This document shows, in pieces, positions 15,644 to 24,047 of a stretch of 51,027 bases of DNA. The notes under the pieces are model-generated. The model did no database searches and was not told the origin of the DNA. It saw nothing but the letters and a program-made list of their open reading frames with translations. Numbering within the stretch: position 1 is the stretch's first letter; the number at the start of each line of letters is the position of its first letter. Source of the DNA: JBGOUJ01 sp041477005 (lineage in GTDB: Bacteria > Acidobacteriota > Terriglobia > Bryobacterales > JACQDG01); NCBI GenBank assembly GCA_041477005.1, contig JBGOUJ010000001.1, positions 1 through 51,027 of the forward strand, written 5' to 3'. The translations under genes and the position numbers were made by a program.

Positions 15644-16417
15644 GTGGTAAGGTTGAGATGGTTGGAACGGCATTCCAGGTCCGAAGACAAGACGCGGTTC
15701 CAACAGAACCAGGACGCTAGCTTGCTCGGCGAGAAGATACGCAATTTTTTTCGATCCGGTGGCGGGGCCCACAACGGGTCCCCGGTGTTTGCCACCGATC
15801 TGGGGCCACGCCTGCGGCTGTCGCGCGCGCCGGCGGCGGCCGAGACGGAGCGGCGTAGCAACGGCCTGCGGCAGTTCTTCGAGAACTTGCCTCGCGAAGG
15901 CCGGCTGCGCATCCTCGACCTGGGCGGCGCCTCTCAGGCCAACGTCAACTTCATCGCCCTGCAGGGCCACAAGCTCTACACCGAAGACTTGCTGGTGGCG
16001 CTGGAGCGGCTGAACGACAAGGCAAAGAATTCCGAAGACCGCACGGACCGGGCGGCGCGGTTCGTCCAAGAGAGCCTGAACTTCCCGAACGAGGAGTTCG
16101 ACGGCATCCTGGTGTGGGACAGCCTGGAATTTCTGGATGACGAGCTGCTGTGGGCGGCGGTCGGCCGCATGCAGGCCGTCCTGAAGCCGGGCGGCACCCT
16201 GCTCACTTTTTTTCACACCCGCGCTCAAGGGGAAACGGTGCACGTTTACCGTTACAACATCAGCGACTTCCAGACGCTGCAACTGCGGCCCCGGTTCTCC
16301 CGGCCCCTGCCCCGGGCGTTCAACAACCGCAACCTGGAGCGGCTGTTCGGCAATTTTCACGCCGTCAAGTTTTTCCTCGCCAAGGACAATCTCCGCGAAG
16401 TAATCGTCACCAGATAA
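15644..16417 (+). CDS. SAM-dependent methyltransferase-like protein
   Basis: A frame of 257 codons opening with GTG 15644. The first 35 residues have weak coding character, so a later start such as TTG 15722 (LLGEKIRNFF) is possible. Residues 85-200 show a class I methyltransferase fold: LRILDLGGASQANVNFIALQG (motif I), YTEDLL, FPNEEFDGILVWDSLEFLDD (motif IV region) and MQAVLKPGGTLLTFFHT. Motif I has GGAS instead of the usual GxGxG, so cofactor binding could be altered. Substrate unknown. It lies about 70 bp after the bactofilin gene and is followed by a block of short inverted repeats. Confidence 0.75.
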   Translation: MVRLRWLERHSRSEDKTRFQQNQDASLLGEKIRNFFRSGGGAHNGSPVFATDLGPRLRLSRAPAAAETERRSNGLRQFFENLPREGRLRILDLGGASQANVNFIALQGHKLYTEDLLVALERLNDKAKNSEDRTDRAARFVQESLNFPNEEFDGILVWDSLEFLDDELLWAAVGRMQAVLKPGGTLLTFFHTRAQGETVHVYRYNISDFQTLQLRPRFSRPLPRAFNNRNLERLFGNFHAVKFFLAKDNLREVIVTR

Positions 16418-16420
16418 CTG

Positions 16421-16571
16421 CAGCCATCAGCTATCAGAACAGCAGCTATCAGCTATCAGCTATCAGCAGTCAGCAACCTGCTCGGACCGGAGGGGGGGGT
16501 GCTGATGGCTGAAGGCTGATAGCTGACTGCTGCCGTGCTGACGGCTGATGGCTGATGGCTGTAAGCTAGAA
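16421..16571. repeat. Intergenic inverted repeat block built from CTATCAGC / GCTGATGG units
   Basis: The left half repeats AGCTATC and CAGC units (CAGCCATCAGCTATCAG, then three AGCTATC copies and AGCAGTCAGCA). The right half is its imperfect reverse complement (TGCTGATGGCTGAAGGCTG and onward, ending GGCTGATGGCTGATGGCTG). The two arms could form a long hairpin around a G-rich centre (GGAGGGGGGG at about 16489-16498). Related units occur at 29301-29318 and 37063-37080 in this window. The right end runs into the first in-frame codons upstream of the TPR gene, so the longer start for that gene is a repeat artefact. Confidence 0.75.
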
Positions 16572-16583
16572 GTTAGGCACTTC

Positions 16584-17528
16584 ATGCTGGTGTTTCTGTT
16601 CATGCTGTCGCTGGTTGCGTCGGCGCCGATCGTCGCGGCGGCCGAACATCTCCAGAGCGGGGAGAACCACTTCTTCAACCTGGAATATGACGAGGCCATC
16701 GTCGACTACAATCGCGTGGTCGAGCAGAACCCGAACGATCCGCTGGCTTATACCCATCTGGCCAGCGCGCAGCTCTACAAGGAGCTCTACCGGATGGGGC
16801 TGCTCGAATCGAGCGCCCTGCGCGGCGACAACCAGTTTCTGAACCAGAAACGGCCCCAGCCCGATCCGCAGGCCCGGGCCCGGTTTCTCGACACTCTCGA
16901 GCGGGGGCGGCGCGTGGCCGAGTCCCTGCTGGCAACCGATCGACGCGACCAGGTCGCCCTTTACGCCCTGGGAACCAACTACGCCTTGCGGGGAAACTAT
17001 GAGTTCATGGTGGAAAAGGCCTGGTTCTCGGCGTTGCGCAACGGCGGCAAAGCCCGCGACTACTGCGAGCAGTTGCGCAAGCTGAACCCCAACTTCGTGG
17101 ACGCTTACCTCGTGCTGGGTGTGTATGAATACGTAGCCGGGCACCTGCCGCTGCCGGTGAAGGTGCTGGCGGCGATCGGCGGCGTGCACGGGAGCAGAGA
17201 GAAGGGCGAGGCCTACATCACGCGGGTGGCGCGGGAGGGCAATTACGCCCACAACGACGCGCGGGTTTTGCTGGTCATCGTCTACCGCCGGGAGCGCCGG
17301 CCGCTGGAAGCGGCCAAGATGCTGGAAAACCTGATCGCCGACTTCCCCCGCAATTACGTGCTCGGGCTGGAGCTCGCCTCCATGTACGCCGACGCCGGCC
17401 AAAATGACCGGGCGATCGCCACCTTCAAGGGCCTGTTGCAGAAGGCCGGCGAAAACGCCCCCGGCTACCAGCGCCTGCCCCGTGAAGCCGTGCTGCGCAG
17501 GATCGAGAAGCTGCAAGGGGGGTCGTAG
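16584..17528 (+). CDS. Exported TPR-repeat protein
   Basis: I place the start at ATG 16584, giving 314 residues, because MLVFLFMLSLVASAPIVAAA is a clear signal peptide and the 12 in-frame codons upstream derive from the intergenic repeat. TPR-like helices are seen at residues 22-60 (GENHFFNLEYDEAIVDYNRV, NPNDPLAYTHLASAQLY), 105-140 and 245-300 (RPLEAAKMLENLIADFP, LASMYADAGQNDRAIATFKGLLQ). The function is probably a scaffold for protein interaction in the periplasm. Partners unknown. It lies 30 bp upstream of the DUF1175-like gene in the same direction and may share its transcript. Confidence 0.8.
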   Translation: MLVFLFMLSLVASAPIVAAAEHLQSGENHFFNLEYDEAIVDYNRVVEQNPNDPLAYTHLASAQLYKELYRMGLLESSALRGDNQFLNQKRPQPDPQARARFLDTLERGRRVAESLLATDRRDQVALYALGTNYALRGNYEFMVEKAWFSALRNGGKARDYCEQLRKLNPNFVDAYLVLGVYEYVAGHLPLPVKVLAAIGGVHGSREKGEAYITRVAREGNYAHNDARVLLVIVYRRERRPLEAAKMLENLIADFPRNYVLGLELASMYADAGQNDRAIATFKGLLQKAGENAPGYQRLPREAVLRRIEKLQGGS

Positions 17529-17557
17529 TAGAGGGCGATCAGCTATAATCGCTACAC

Positions 17558-18631
17558 ATGACGATTCGCTCCCGCGCCAATCGGCTCGCGGTATCTATGG
17601 GGGCGGTCATCCTGCTGTTTCTCGCCGTTGCGTGGGGCCAGGCAGTGTTGGGGCGCCATCGATCCTTGCCATTGACCATCGCGCTTCAGCCGGCCCAGAC
17701 CCTGGCCGACGGATATGAAATCGCCACGCTGGTCGTGGAAAGACCCGCGGCAGAGCCGGCTCAGGGACCTGTCAACATCTCCGTTGTCGAGAATGTGCAC
17801 GGCGCCACGGTCCAGGAGGTCGCGGAAACCGAGACTGGATGGCGCGCTCAGATCCGCGCCGGCGTCGTGCCAGGTCGCGTCCTGCTGCGCGTCGAGGCTC
17901 CCGGCTTCCTGCCGGCCGTGACGGCGCTGACTTCGAGTCTGGAGACGGACGATCGGGCCGGCGACGGCACGCCCGATTTTCTCCGGCTCGACGACGAGCA
18001 CGACCAGCAGGCCTTTCGCCGCTGGTTCACATTCCTCGCCGAAGCGCAATACTTCCAGCAAACGCGGTCGCGGACCGCCGAGATCAACGATTGCGCCGCG
18101 CTGATTCGCTATGCCTATCGCGAGGCGCTGCGCCTGCACGACAGCCGCTGGGCAGCGGAGGCGCCGTTGCCGCTCGTGCCGGGCTTGGAGTCGATTGCCA
18201 AGTATCAGTACCCGCACACGCCGCTGGGAGCGGCCCTGTTTCGAGTGCGGCCCGGCTCGTTCCGGCCGGCCGACCTGGCCGATGGAGCTTTCACCCAATT
18301 CGCTGACGCCCAAACTTTGCGGCGCTTCAACACCCACTTCGTCAGCCAGGACTTGTCGCGCGCTTTGCCGGGCGACCTGCTCTTCTTCCAGCGGCTCACG
18401 GAGCACATGCCTTTCCATACCATGATCTTCCTGGGCAGGAGCCAGATCACCACCGGCGCCGCCGGCTACGTGCTCTATCACACCGGCCCGGACGGCGGGA
18501 GTCCCGGCGAAATCCGGCGATTGAGGCTGGACGAGCTTCTGGGCCATCCGGACCCGCAATGGCGCCCCATCGAGCGAAATCCGATCTTCCTGGGCGTCTA
18601 TCGCTGGAACATTCTCAGAAAGGCTTCTTGA
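17558..18631 (+). CDS. DUF1175-type NlpC/P60-like protein upstream of alpha-2-macroglobulin gene
   Basis: A 357-residue protein with one N-terminal membrane anchor or uncleaved signal (residues 13-32). An Ig-like segment follows, with a carboxypeptidase-regulatory-like feel (RVLLRVEAPGFLPAVTALTS). The C-terminal half from about 130 has the layout of a papain-like NlpC/P60 fold: INDCAALIRYAYREAL with Cys179, then GDLLFFQR and FHTMIFLG with His287. From memory it matches DUF1175 (E. coli YfaT), encoded next to the YfaS alpha-2-macroglobulin; here too the macroglobulin gene starts 3 nt downstream. A cysteine peptidase or amidase acting on peptidoglycan or on trapped proteins is a reasonable hypothesis. 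No activity is proven. Confidence 0.78.
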   Translation: MTIRSRANRLAVSMGAVILLFLAVAWGQAVLGRHRSLPLTIALQPAQTLADGYEIATLVVERPAAEPAQGPVNISVVENVHGATVQEVAETETGWRAQIRAGVVPGRVLLRVEAPGFLPAVTALTSSLETDDRAGDGTPDFLRLDDEHDQQAFRRWFTFLAEAQYFQQTRSRTAEINDCAALIRYAYREALRLHDSRWAAEAPLPLVPGLESIAKYQYPHTPLGAALFRVRPGSFRPADLADGAFTQFADAQTLRRFNTHFVSQDLSRALPGDLLFFQRLTEHMPFHTMIFLGRSQITTGAAGYVLYHTGPDGGSPGEIRRLRLDELLGHPDPQWRPIERNPIFLGVYRWNILRKAS

Positions 18632-18634
18632 GCG

Positions 18635-21600
18635 ATGACGCGTTCCACGATTCCGGCCAGGATGCGAATCCTGCTGCGCGCGCTCTTCCTCGTTGTATTG
18701 GCTGCGCCCGGCATCGGCCAGATCGAAGACGCGCCATATTTCTCGCTGAGCAGCAGCCGCACTTTCGGCTCCAAGGGGAAGCCCTCGGTGGCCATGAGTG
18801 CATGGAATATAGATGCACTCGAGTTTCGGGTTTACCGCATCAACGACCCGGTGAAGTTTTTCCAGCAGCTCGAGGATTCGCACCAGTTCGGAGGCCGCGC
18901 CCCGAGACCTCCGCGCACGCGCACGCTGCTGGAGCGCGTCCACAATTGGAAGCGCAGGCTGCGCGCGGACATCCGCCTCACGCTGCGGGGCCAGTTCAGC
19001 GAATCCCCGAGCGCCCATTTCGAAAGCCTGTTCCCCCGCGAAGCGAAGCCGGTGAGCCGCCAGACCGGTTTTGCCGAGGTTCCGGTCCTCAATTCCCAGC
19101 AACTCGTTCTGTCGTTCGTGCAGCCGGTGCGCAGCCGGAAGCGCTGGGAAACGCAGAATGTGGAGCTGGGGGTCAATCAGAAAGGCGTGTTTCTGGTGGA
19201 GGCCGTCCGGGGAGACCTGCGCGCTTATACCGTTCTCATGGTCTCGGACATCGTGATGATCACGAAGAGCGCGCGCGGCCGCATCCTGAGCTTCGTGGCC
19301 GACCGCTCGACCGGCGAGCCTCTGTCCGGGGCGGAAGTCTACCTGTTGACGCGCGACGGCCGGTCCAGCGTGACTCGGACCAACGCCGACGGCGTGACCG
19401 AGATGGACGTGACATCTTCGCGAGTGGACGAGGTCCGGATTGTCGCTCGCAAAGGGGCCGATGTCGCCGTCAGTGCGCTGGCGAGCTACGCCCTCGACTC
19501 GGGGCGCGATCGCTGGACGGGCTACGTCTACACGGACCGGCCGGTCTACCGCCCGGGCCACACCGTCCACTTCAAAGGGATTCTCCGGCTGCGTGCGGCC
19601 GTGGGCTACGAAGTGCCCTCCGCCAAGACGGTATCGGTCGAAATCAAAGATCCCGAGCAAAAGCCGGTTTATCGCAAGAGTCTTACCACGAGCGCCAACG
19701 GAACCGTCCACGACGAGCTTGCTCTCCCCTCGGGCGCGGCGCTCGGCAACTACTTCATCGAGATTCACGAGGGCGAAAGCTACATGAACGGCGGCTTCGA
19801 GGTGGAGGAGTACAAGAAGCCCGAATACGAAGTGCGAGTCTTGCCCGCAAAGCCGCGAGTTCTTCAGGGTGAGACGGTGCAGGCCGTCATCGATGCCCGT
19901 TACTACTTCGGCGAGCCGGTGAATGGGGCCAAGGTAAAGTACGCCGTTTACCGAAGCCGCTACTGGTATCCGCTCTGGTATGAGCCCGATGAGGACGCGC
20001 CGGCGCAGGGTGAAGGCGAGGACCGCGAAAACGATGGAGAGGGGAGCGAGCAGATCGCGCAAGGCGAGGGACAGCTCGATCCGGATGGCAAGCTGGCCAT
20101 CGATGTAGAGACCACGATATCCGGGCACAGATTCGACCATGTTTACCGGATCGAGGCCCGCGTCGCCGACCAGGCGAAGCGGGAGATTTCGGGAACCGGT
20201 TGGGTGGTCGCCACCTATGGCAGCTTCCTGGTGAACGTGCGGCCGGACCGCTACTTCTACGAGCCGGCCAGCAAGGCCGCTCTCACGGTCGAGGCGCGGG
20301 ACTACGACAACAAGCCCATACAGACCGGAGTTCACGTCGAACTGCTCAAGTGGAACTGGCGGGATTCGTCCAAGTCCGAGGTCAAGGCCCAGACCGATGT
20401 CACCACCGGCGCCGACGGTTCCGCGACGGCTGAGCTGAACATTCCGCCCGAAGGCGGTTCTTATCATGTTCGCGTCGCCGCTCGAACGCCGGAAGGCCGG
20501 GACGTGGAGCAGTCCAGCTATCTTTGGGTTTCCGGCAGGAGCGAAGCCGATTTCTTCGGCCCCGGGCGCAAGACCGTCACCATCGTGCCGGACAAGAAGA
20601 GCTACCGGCCGGGTGATACGGCCAAGCTGTTGATCGTCACCGGCAAGGCCGGAACGCCGGTGCTGGTCTCGGTGGAAGGCCGCGACCTTCGCAGCCGCCG
20701 GCTCATTCGATCGAAGGATGCGACCGCGGTTTTCGAAGTCCCGCTTTCGGTGGACGATGAGCCGGGCATCTTCGTGACCGCGCAGTTTGTCCGCAACGGC
20801 GAATTTTATCAAAGCGCGAGGCGTGTGAAAGTTCCGCCGGAAGAACACAAGCTGAGCGTGAAAGTCACCACGGACAAGCCGCAATACCTGCCCGGAGAGA
20901 CGGCCGCTTACAGCATCGATGTGACGGGCCCGGATGGGGAGCCGGTGCCGCGCGCGGAACTGAGCCTCGGCGTGGTCGACGAGGCGATCTACGCCATCCG
21001 GCGCGACCGAACGCCGGACATTCTCAGCTTCTTTTTCGGAAACGAGTGGAACACCGTCTTCACCGAGAGCTCCCTCAACTACTACTTCAGCGGGGAGGCG
21101 GGCAAACGCCGCATGCAACTGGCCGGGCTCCGGCCGCCATCGAGGCTGGCCCAGTTGAAGCCGGAGCGGCTGGTGCAACCGAAGGTGCGCAAGGCGTTCC
21201 CGGACACAGCTTTTTGGGTGGCGGATATTACCACGGACGGCTCGGGCCGGGCGCGGGCGAAAGTGCCGTTCCCCGATTCACTCACGACGTGGCGCGCCAC
21301 GGCGCGCGGCATCACCCGGGATAGCAAGGTCGGCAGCGCGACCCTTAAGACCATCGTGCGCAAGAATTTGATTCTGCGCCTGGCCGTTCCGCGCTTCTTT
21401 GTGCAAGGCGATGAGGTCATAATCTCGGCGATTGTCCACAACTATCTGGCGGGCGCGAAAACAGCGCGAGTGGCGCTGAATCTCACGGGGCTCGAAGTGC
21501 TCGAGGGGGCGGCCAAGGACGTGCAAATCCCCAGCCGCGGCGAAGTGAAAGTGGACTGGCGAGTCCGGGCAAAGGCAGTACGGAGCGCGACCGTGAGTGG

Positions 21601-23275
21601 GCAGGCTCTGACGGATGAAGAGTCGGACGCGCTCGAGCTCGAGCTTCCCGTGAATCCGCCGGGCGTGAAGCTCTCGCAGGCCAGGGGCGGGTCTCTGGCC
21701 GATACCGGTGCGGCGGCCTTTAGCTTGACGTTCCCGCCGCAAGTCGAACCGGGATCGCGATCCCTGTCGATCCGGATCTCTCCGTCGATTGCAGGCTCGC
21801 TGTTCGGAGCGCTCGAATACCTCACCTCCTATCCCTATGGTTGCGTCGAGCAAACCATGTCCAGTTTCCTGCCGAACATCATCGTGAAGAAGACGGTGCG
21901 CGACCTCGGATTGAAGGAGAATCTCGAAGAGGCGGCGCTGCAGGAAAAAATCCGCGCGGGTCTCGACCGGCTGTATAGCTTCCAGCATGAAGATGGAGGC
22001 TGGGGCTGGTGGGAAACCGACGAGAGCCATCCCTTCATGACGGCTTACGTTGTGAGCGGCCTTGCACAAGCGCGGTCCGCTGGCGTGGCAGTCAAGGATG
22101 ACGCGGTCAGCAAGGGCGCGGCCTGGCTGCAAAAACGCTTCGCGAGGGACTCCAAGCTCGCCCCCGATCTCCGGGCCTACCTGGCCGGCGCGCTCGTCGC
22201 CGCCGGTCAAGCGAACCTGGGCGCACTGGGCCGGGTCTACGAGCAGCGCTCGGGACTTTCTCCATACGGGCTGGCGCTGCTGGGCCTGGCGCTCGAGGAA
22301 GCGAAGGACGGGCGCGCGGGCGGGATCGCGGATACGCTGGAGCGGAGCGCGAAGCAAGATGACCAGCAGGCGTGGTGGCCCGCTACACGAGACCAGATGC
22401 TCGACTTCTCGGCCGACGTCACGCCGGAAGCAACCGCCTACGCGGTCAAGTTCCTGTCCCATCAGCGGCGCGACAGCGCTTTGCTGCCCAAGGCCGCTCT
22501 CTGGCTGATGAATCATCGCAACGAGGGCTACTGGTGGTGTTCCACGAAGCAGACCGCCATGGTGATCTACGGCCTGAGCGATTGGCTGAAGGCCTCGGGC
22601 GAGCTCCACCCGGACCTGGCGGCGACGGTTTATGTGAACGATCAGGCCGTGATGACGCGCAAGTTCGAGCAGGCCACCGCCATCAGCGCGCCGGAGTTGA
22701 CGCTGGACGAGACAAAACTCCAGGCCGGCGAGAACCGCATCCGCGTCACCAGCTCCGGACAGGGCAGGCTGTATTACTCGGCGCGAGCCGAGTATTTCTC
22801 TACGGAAGAGAAGCTGCAGAAGACGGGCAGCGTCTCGCTGAACGTTCTTCGCGATTACTTCCAGTTGAAGCCGACCAAACAGGGCGAGCGGATTGTTTAC
22901 GACACCGTTCCCCTGGACGGGCCGGTTTCCTCGGGCGACGTCATCGCGGTCCGGCTCACCGTGACCGGTTCGGATTGGAGATATCTGCTGGTCGAAGACC
23001 CGATCCCGTCCGGCACGGAGTTTATCGAGCGCGACAATCTGTACGAGCTCAAGAGCCGGCCGCCCTGGTGGCAATACTGGTTCACGCGCCGCGAGCTTCA
23101 CGATGACCGCATGGCGATCTTCCAGACTTACTTCCAGCAAGGGCAGGGGCAGTATTTCTATCTGCTCAAGGTGGTCAATCCCGGCGTGTTCAAAGTGAGC
23201 CCGGCCCGCGTGCAGCCGATGTACCAGCCGGAATTCCTCTCGACGACGGAAAGCCGGCGCCTGGAGGTAAAGTGA
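18635..23275 (+). CDS. Bacterial alpha-2-macroglobulin with thioester motif
   Basis: This 1546-residue protein has a Sec signal (MRILLRALFLVVLAAPGIGQ) with no lipobox Cys, so it is probably free in the periplasm. Macroglobulin-type beta domains run from about 240 to 760 (YTDRPVYRPGHTVHFKGIL is the classical MG2 motif near residue 305). LSLGVVDEAIYAIRRD near 778 is the ANG/alpha-2 region, PFPDSLTTWRATARG follows, and the thioester YGCVEQTMSSFLP has Cys1070 and Gln1073. The helical thioester domain continues with DGGWGWWETDESHPFMTAYV. Bacterial macroglobulins trap attacking proteases covalently and are thought to protect the envelope. The upstream DUF1175-like gene and downstream membrane protein share its direction with gaps of 3 and 19 nt. 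An acidic low-complexity stretch (residues 450-480) may be a bait-like loop; that is inference. Confidence 0.95.
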   Translation: MTRSTIPARMRILLRALFLVVLAAPGIGQIEDAPYFSLSSSRTFGSKGKPSVAMSAWNIDALEFRVYRINDPVKFFQQLEDSHQFGGRAPRPPRTRTLLERVHNWKRRLRADIRLTLRGQFSESPSAHFESLFPREAKPVSRQTGFAEVPVLNSQQLVLSFVQPVRSRKRWETQNVELGVNQKGVFLVEAVRGDLRAYTVLMVSDIVMITKSARGRILSFVADRSTGEPLSGAEVYLLTRDGRSSVTRTNADGVTEMDVTSSRVDEVRIVARKGADVAVSALASYALDSGRDRWTGYVYTDRPVYRPGHTVHFKGILRLRAAVGYEVPSAKTVSVEIKDPEQKPVYRKSLTTSANGTVHDELALPSGAALGNYFIEIHEGESYMNGGFEVEEYKKPEYEVRVLPAKPRVLQGETVQAVIDARYYFGEPVNGAKVKYAVYRSRYWYPLWYEPDEDAPAQGEGEDRENDGEGSEQIAQGEGQLDPDGKLAIDVETTISGHRFDHVYRIEARVADQAKREISGTGWVVATYGSFLVNVRPDRYFYEPASKAALTVEARDYDNKPIQTGVHVELLKWNWRDSSKSEVKAQTDVTTGADGSATAELNIPPEGGSYHVRVAARTPEGRDVEQSSYLWVSGRSEADFFGPGRKTVTIVPDKKSYRPGDTAKLLIVTGKAGTPVLVSVEGRDLRSRRLIRSKDATAVFEVPLSVDDEPGIFVTAQFVRNGEFYQSARRVKVPPEEHKLSVKVTTDKPQYLPGETAAYSIDVTGPDGEPVPRAELSLGVVDEAIYAIRRDRTPDILSFFFGNEWNTVFTESSLNYYFSGEAGKRRMQLAGLRPPSRLAQLKPERLVQPKVRKAFPDTAFWVADITTDGSGRARAKVPFPDSLTTWRATARGITRDSKVGSATLKTIVRKNLILRLAVPRFFVQGDEVIISAIVHNYLAGAKTARVALNLTGLEVLEGAAKDVQIPSRGEVKVDWRVRAKAVRSATVSGQALTDEESDALELELPVNPPGVKLSQARGGSLADTGAAAFSLTFPPQVEPGSRSLSIRISPSIAGSLFGALEYLTSYPYGCVEQTMSSFLPNIIVKKTVRDLGLKENLEEAALQEKIRAGLDRLYSFQHEDGGWGWWETDESHPFMTAYVVSGLAQARSAGVAVKDDAVSKGAAWLQKRFARDSKLAPDLRAYLAGALVAAGQANLGALGRVYEQRSGLSPYGLALLGLALEEAKDGRAGGIADTLERSAKQDDQQAWWPATRDQMLDFSADVTPEATAYAVKFLSHQRRDSALLPKAALWLMNHRNEGYWWCSTKQTAMVIYGLSDWLKASGELHPDLAATVYVNDQAVMTRKFEQATAISAPELTLDETKLQAGENRIRVTSSGQGRLYYSARAEYFSTEEKLQKTGSVSLNVLRDYFQLKPTKQGERIVYDTVPLDGPVSSGDVIAVRLTVTGSDWRYLLVEDPIPSGTEFIERDNLYELKSRPPWWQYWFTRRELHDDRMAIFQTYFQQGQGQYFYLLKVVNPGVFKVSPARVQPMYQPEFLSTTESRRLEVK

Positions 23276-23294
23276 GCCGTGAAGTGAGCCTGAA

Positions 23295-24047
23295 ATGACC
23301 CGGGCCACGCGTACGCTTTGCCTGTTCCACCTGGCGGGAAACGCCTTGCTGCTGTGGCTTGGCTATTACTGGCTGGGCGTCGGCGAATCCAGCACGGCGC
23401 GGCTCGCCTGGAGCGCTCTGGTGGCGCTGGCCCTCGGGTGCCTGACACTGTGGCTGCACGGCGCAGCCTTTGCGTACTTCCGCGCGAGCGATCGGTCGAG
23501 CCTGACGACCGCGCTGCGGACCGCTCTGCGGAGCTTGCCTCCGCTCGTCGTGCTCGGGATCGCCGCGTTGGGCATTTACCTGCTTCTGGCCTGGTGGCGC
23601 GATTATAGCTCGCAGCCCGCGTTCAAGATTGCGTCGTACCTGACGCTGAAGCTCCGGAAGCCGCTGAAGCCCGCCGCCGTCTGGAGCGCCTTCAATGTTG
23701 TCCTGTGGCTGGTGCGTTGGGTGGCGCTGCCGGTAATCCTGCTGCCTCTGGCCGCCGAAGTGGCAGGCAGAGGCTGGTCCGGTTTCCGGGGCGAAGCCTG
23801 GAAGCTGAGCAATCGCAAGCTCTACTGGGTCGGAGCGCCCTTGCTTCTGCTGTGTGCCTTGTGGGTTCCCTTCCGGCTGATCCTGTGGGCGCCGCGAGTG
23901 AGCGGCTTTGGGATGGAAATGACCAGCTTTCTGATCCGCCAGGCGGTCGCCTATCTGCTCTTCGTGGGGGCCTGGCTGCTGCTCGAGTTTCTCAGCTCCG
24001 GCGGCAGGCCGCTCCTCAGCCAGGTCAAGACCGCGGACTCTCCATAG
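23295..24047 (+). CDS. Multi-pass integral membrane protein
   Basis: A 250-residue protein with five or six predicted membrane spans: about 7-27 (LFHLAGNALLLWLGYYWLGV), 38-58, 80-98 (LPPLVVLGIAALGIYLLLAW), 130-152, 182-205 (LYWVGAPLLLLCALWVPF) and 215-235 (QAVAYLLFVGAWLLLEFL). It starts 19 nt after the macroglobulin stop and is probably the last gene of that operon. Its 3' end overlaps the SpoIID-family gene on the other strand by 97 bp. I do not recognise a named family; a membrane anchor or transporter partner for the macroglobulin system is a guess from position only. Confidence 0.8.
   Translation: MTRATRTLCLFHLAGNALLLWLGYYWLGVGESSTARLAWSALVALALGCLTLWLHGAAFAYFRASDRSSLTTALRTALRSLPPLVVLGIAALGIYLLLAWWRDYSSQPAFKIASYLTLKLRKPLKPAAVWSAFNVVLWLVRWVALPVILLPLAAEVAGRGWSGFRGEAWKLSNRKLYWVGAPLLLLCALWVPFRLILWAPRVSGFGMEMTSFLIRQAVAYLLFVGAWLLLEFLSSGGRPLLSQVKTADSP

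Noticed and set aside
16421..16571. Possible CRISPR array
   Set aside because: Units are short, imperfect and directly abutting, with no regular unique spacers and no cas genes.
17552..21178. 1208-codon open frame on the minus strand opposite the macroglobulin gene
   Set aside because: Arg/His/Gly-rich composition and no domain pattern; it is the antisense shadow of a high-GC gene.
21278..23308. 676-codon minus-strand frame
   Set aside because: Also antisense to the macroglobulin gene, with low-complexity composition.
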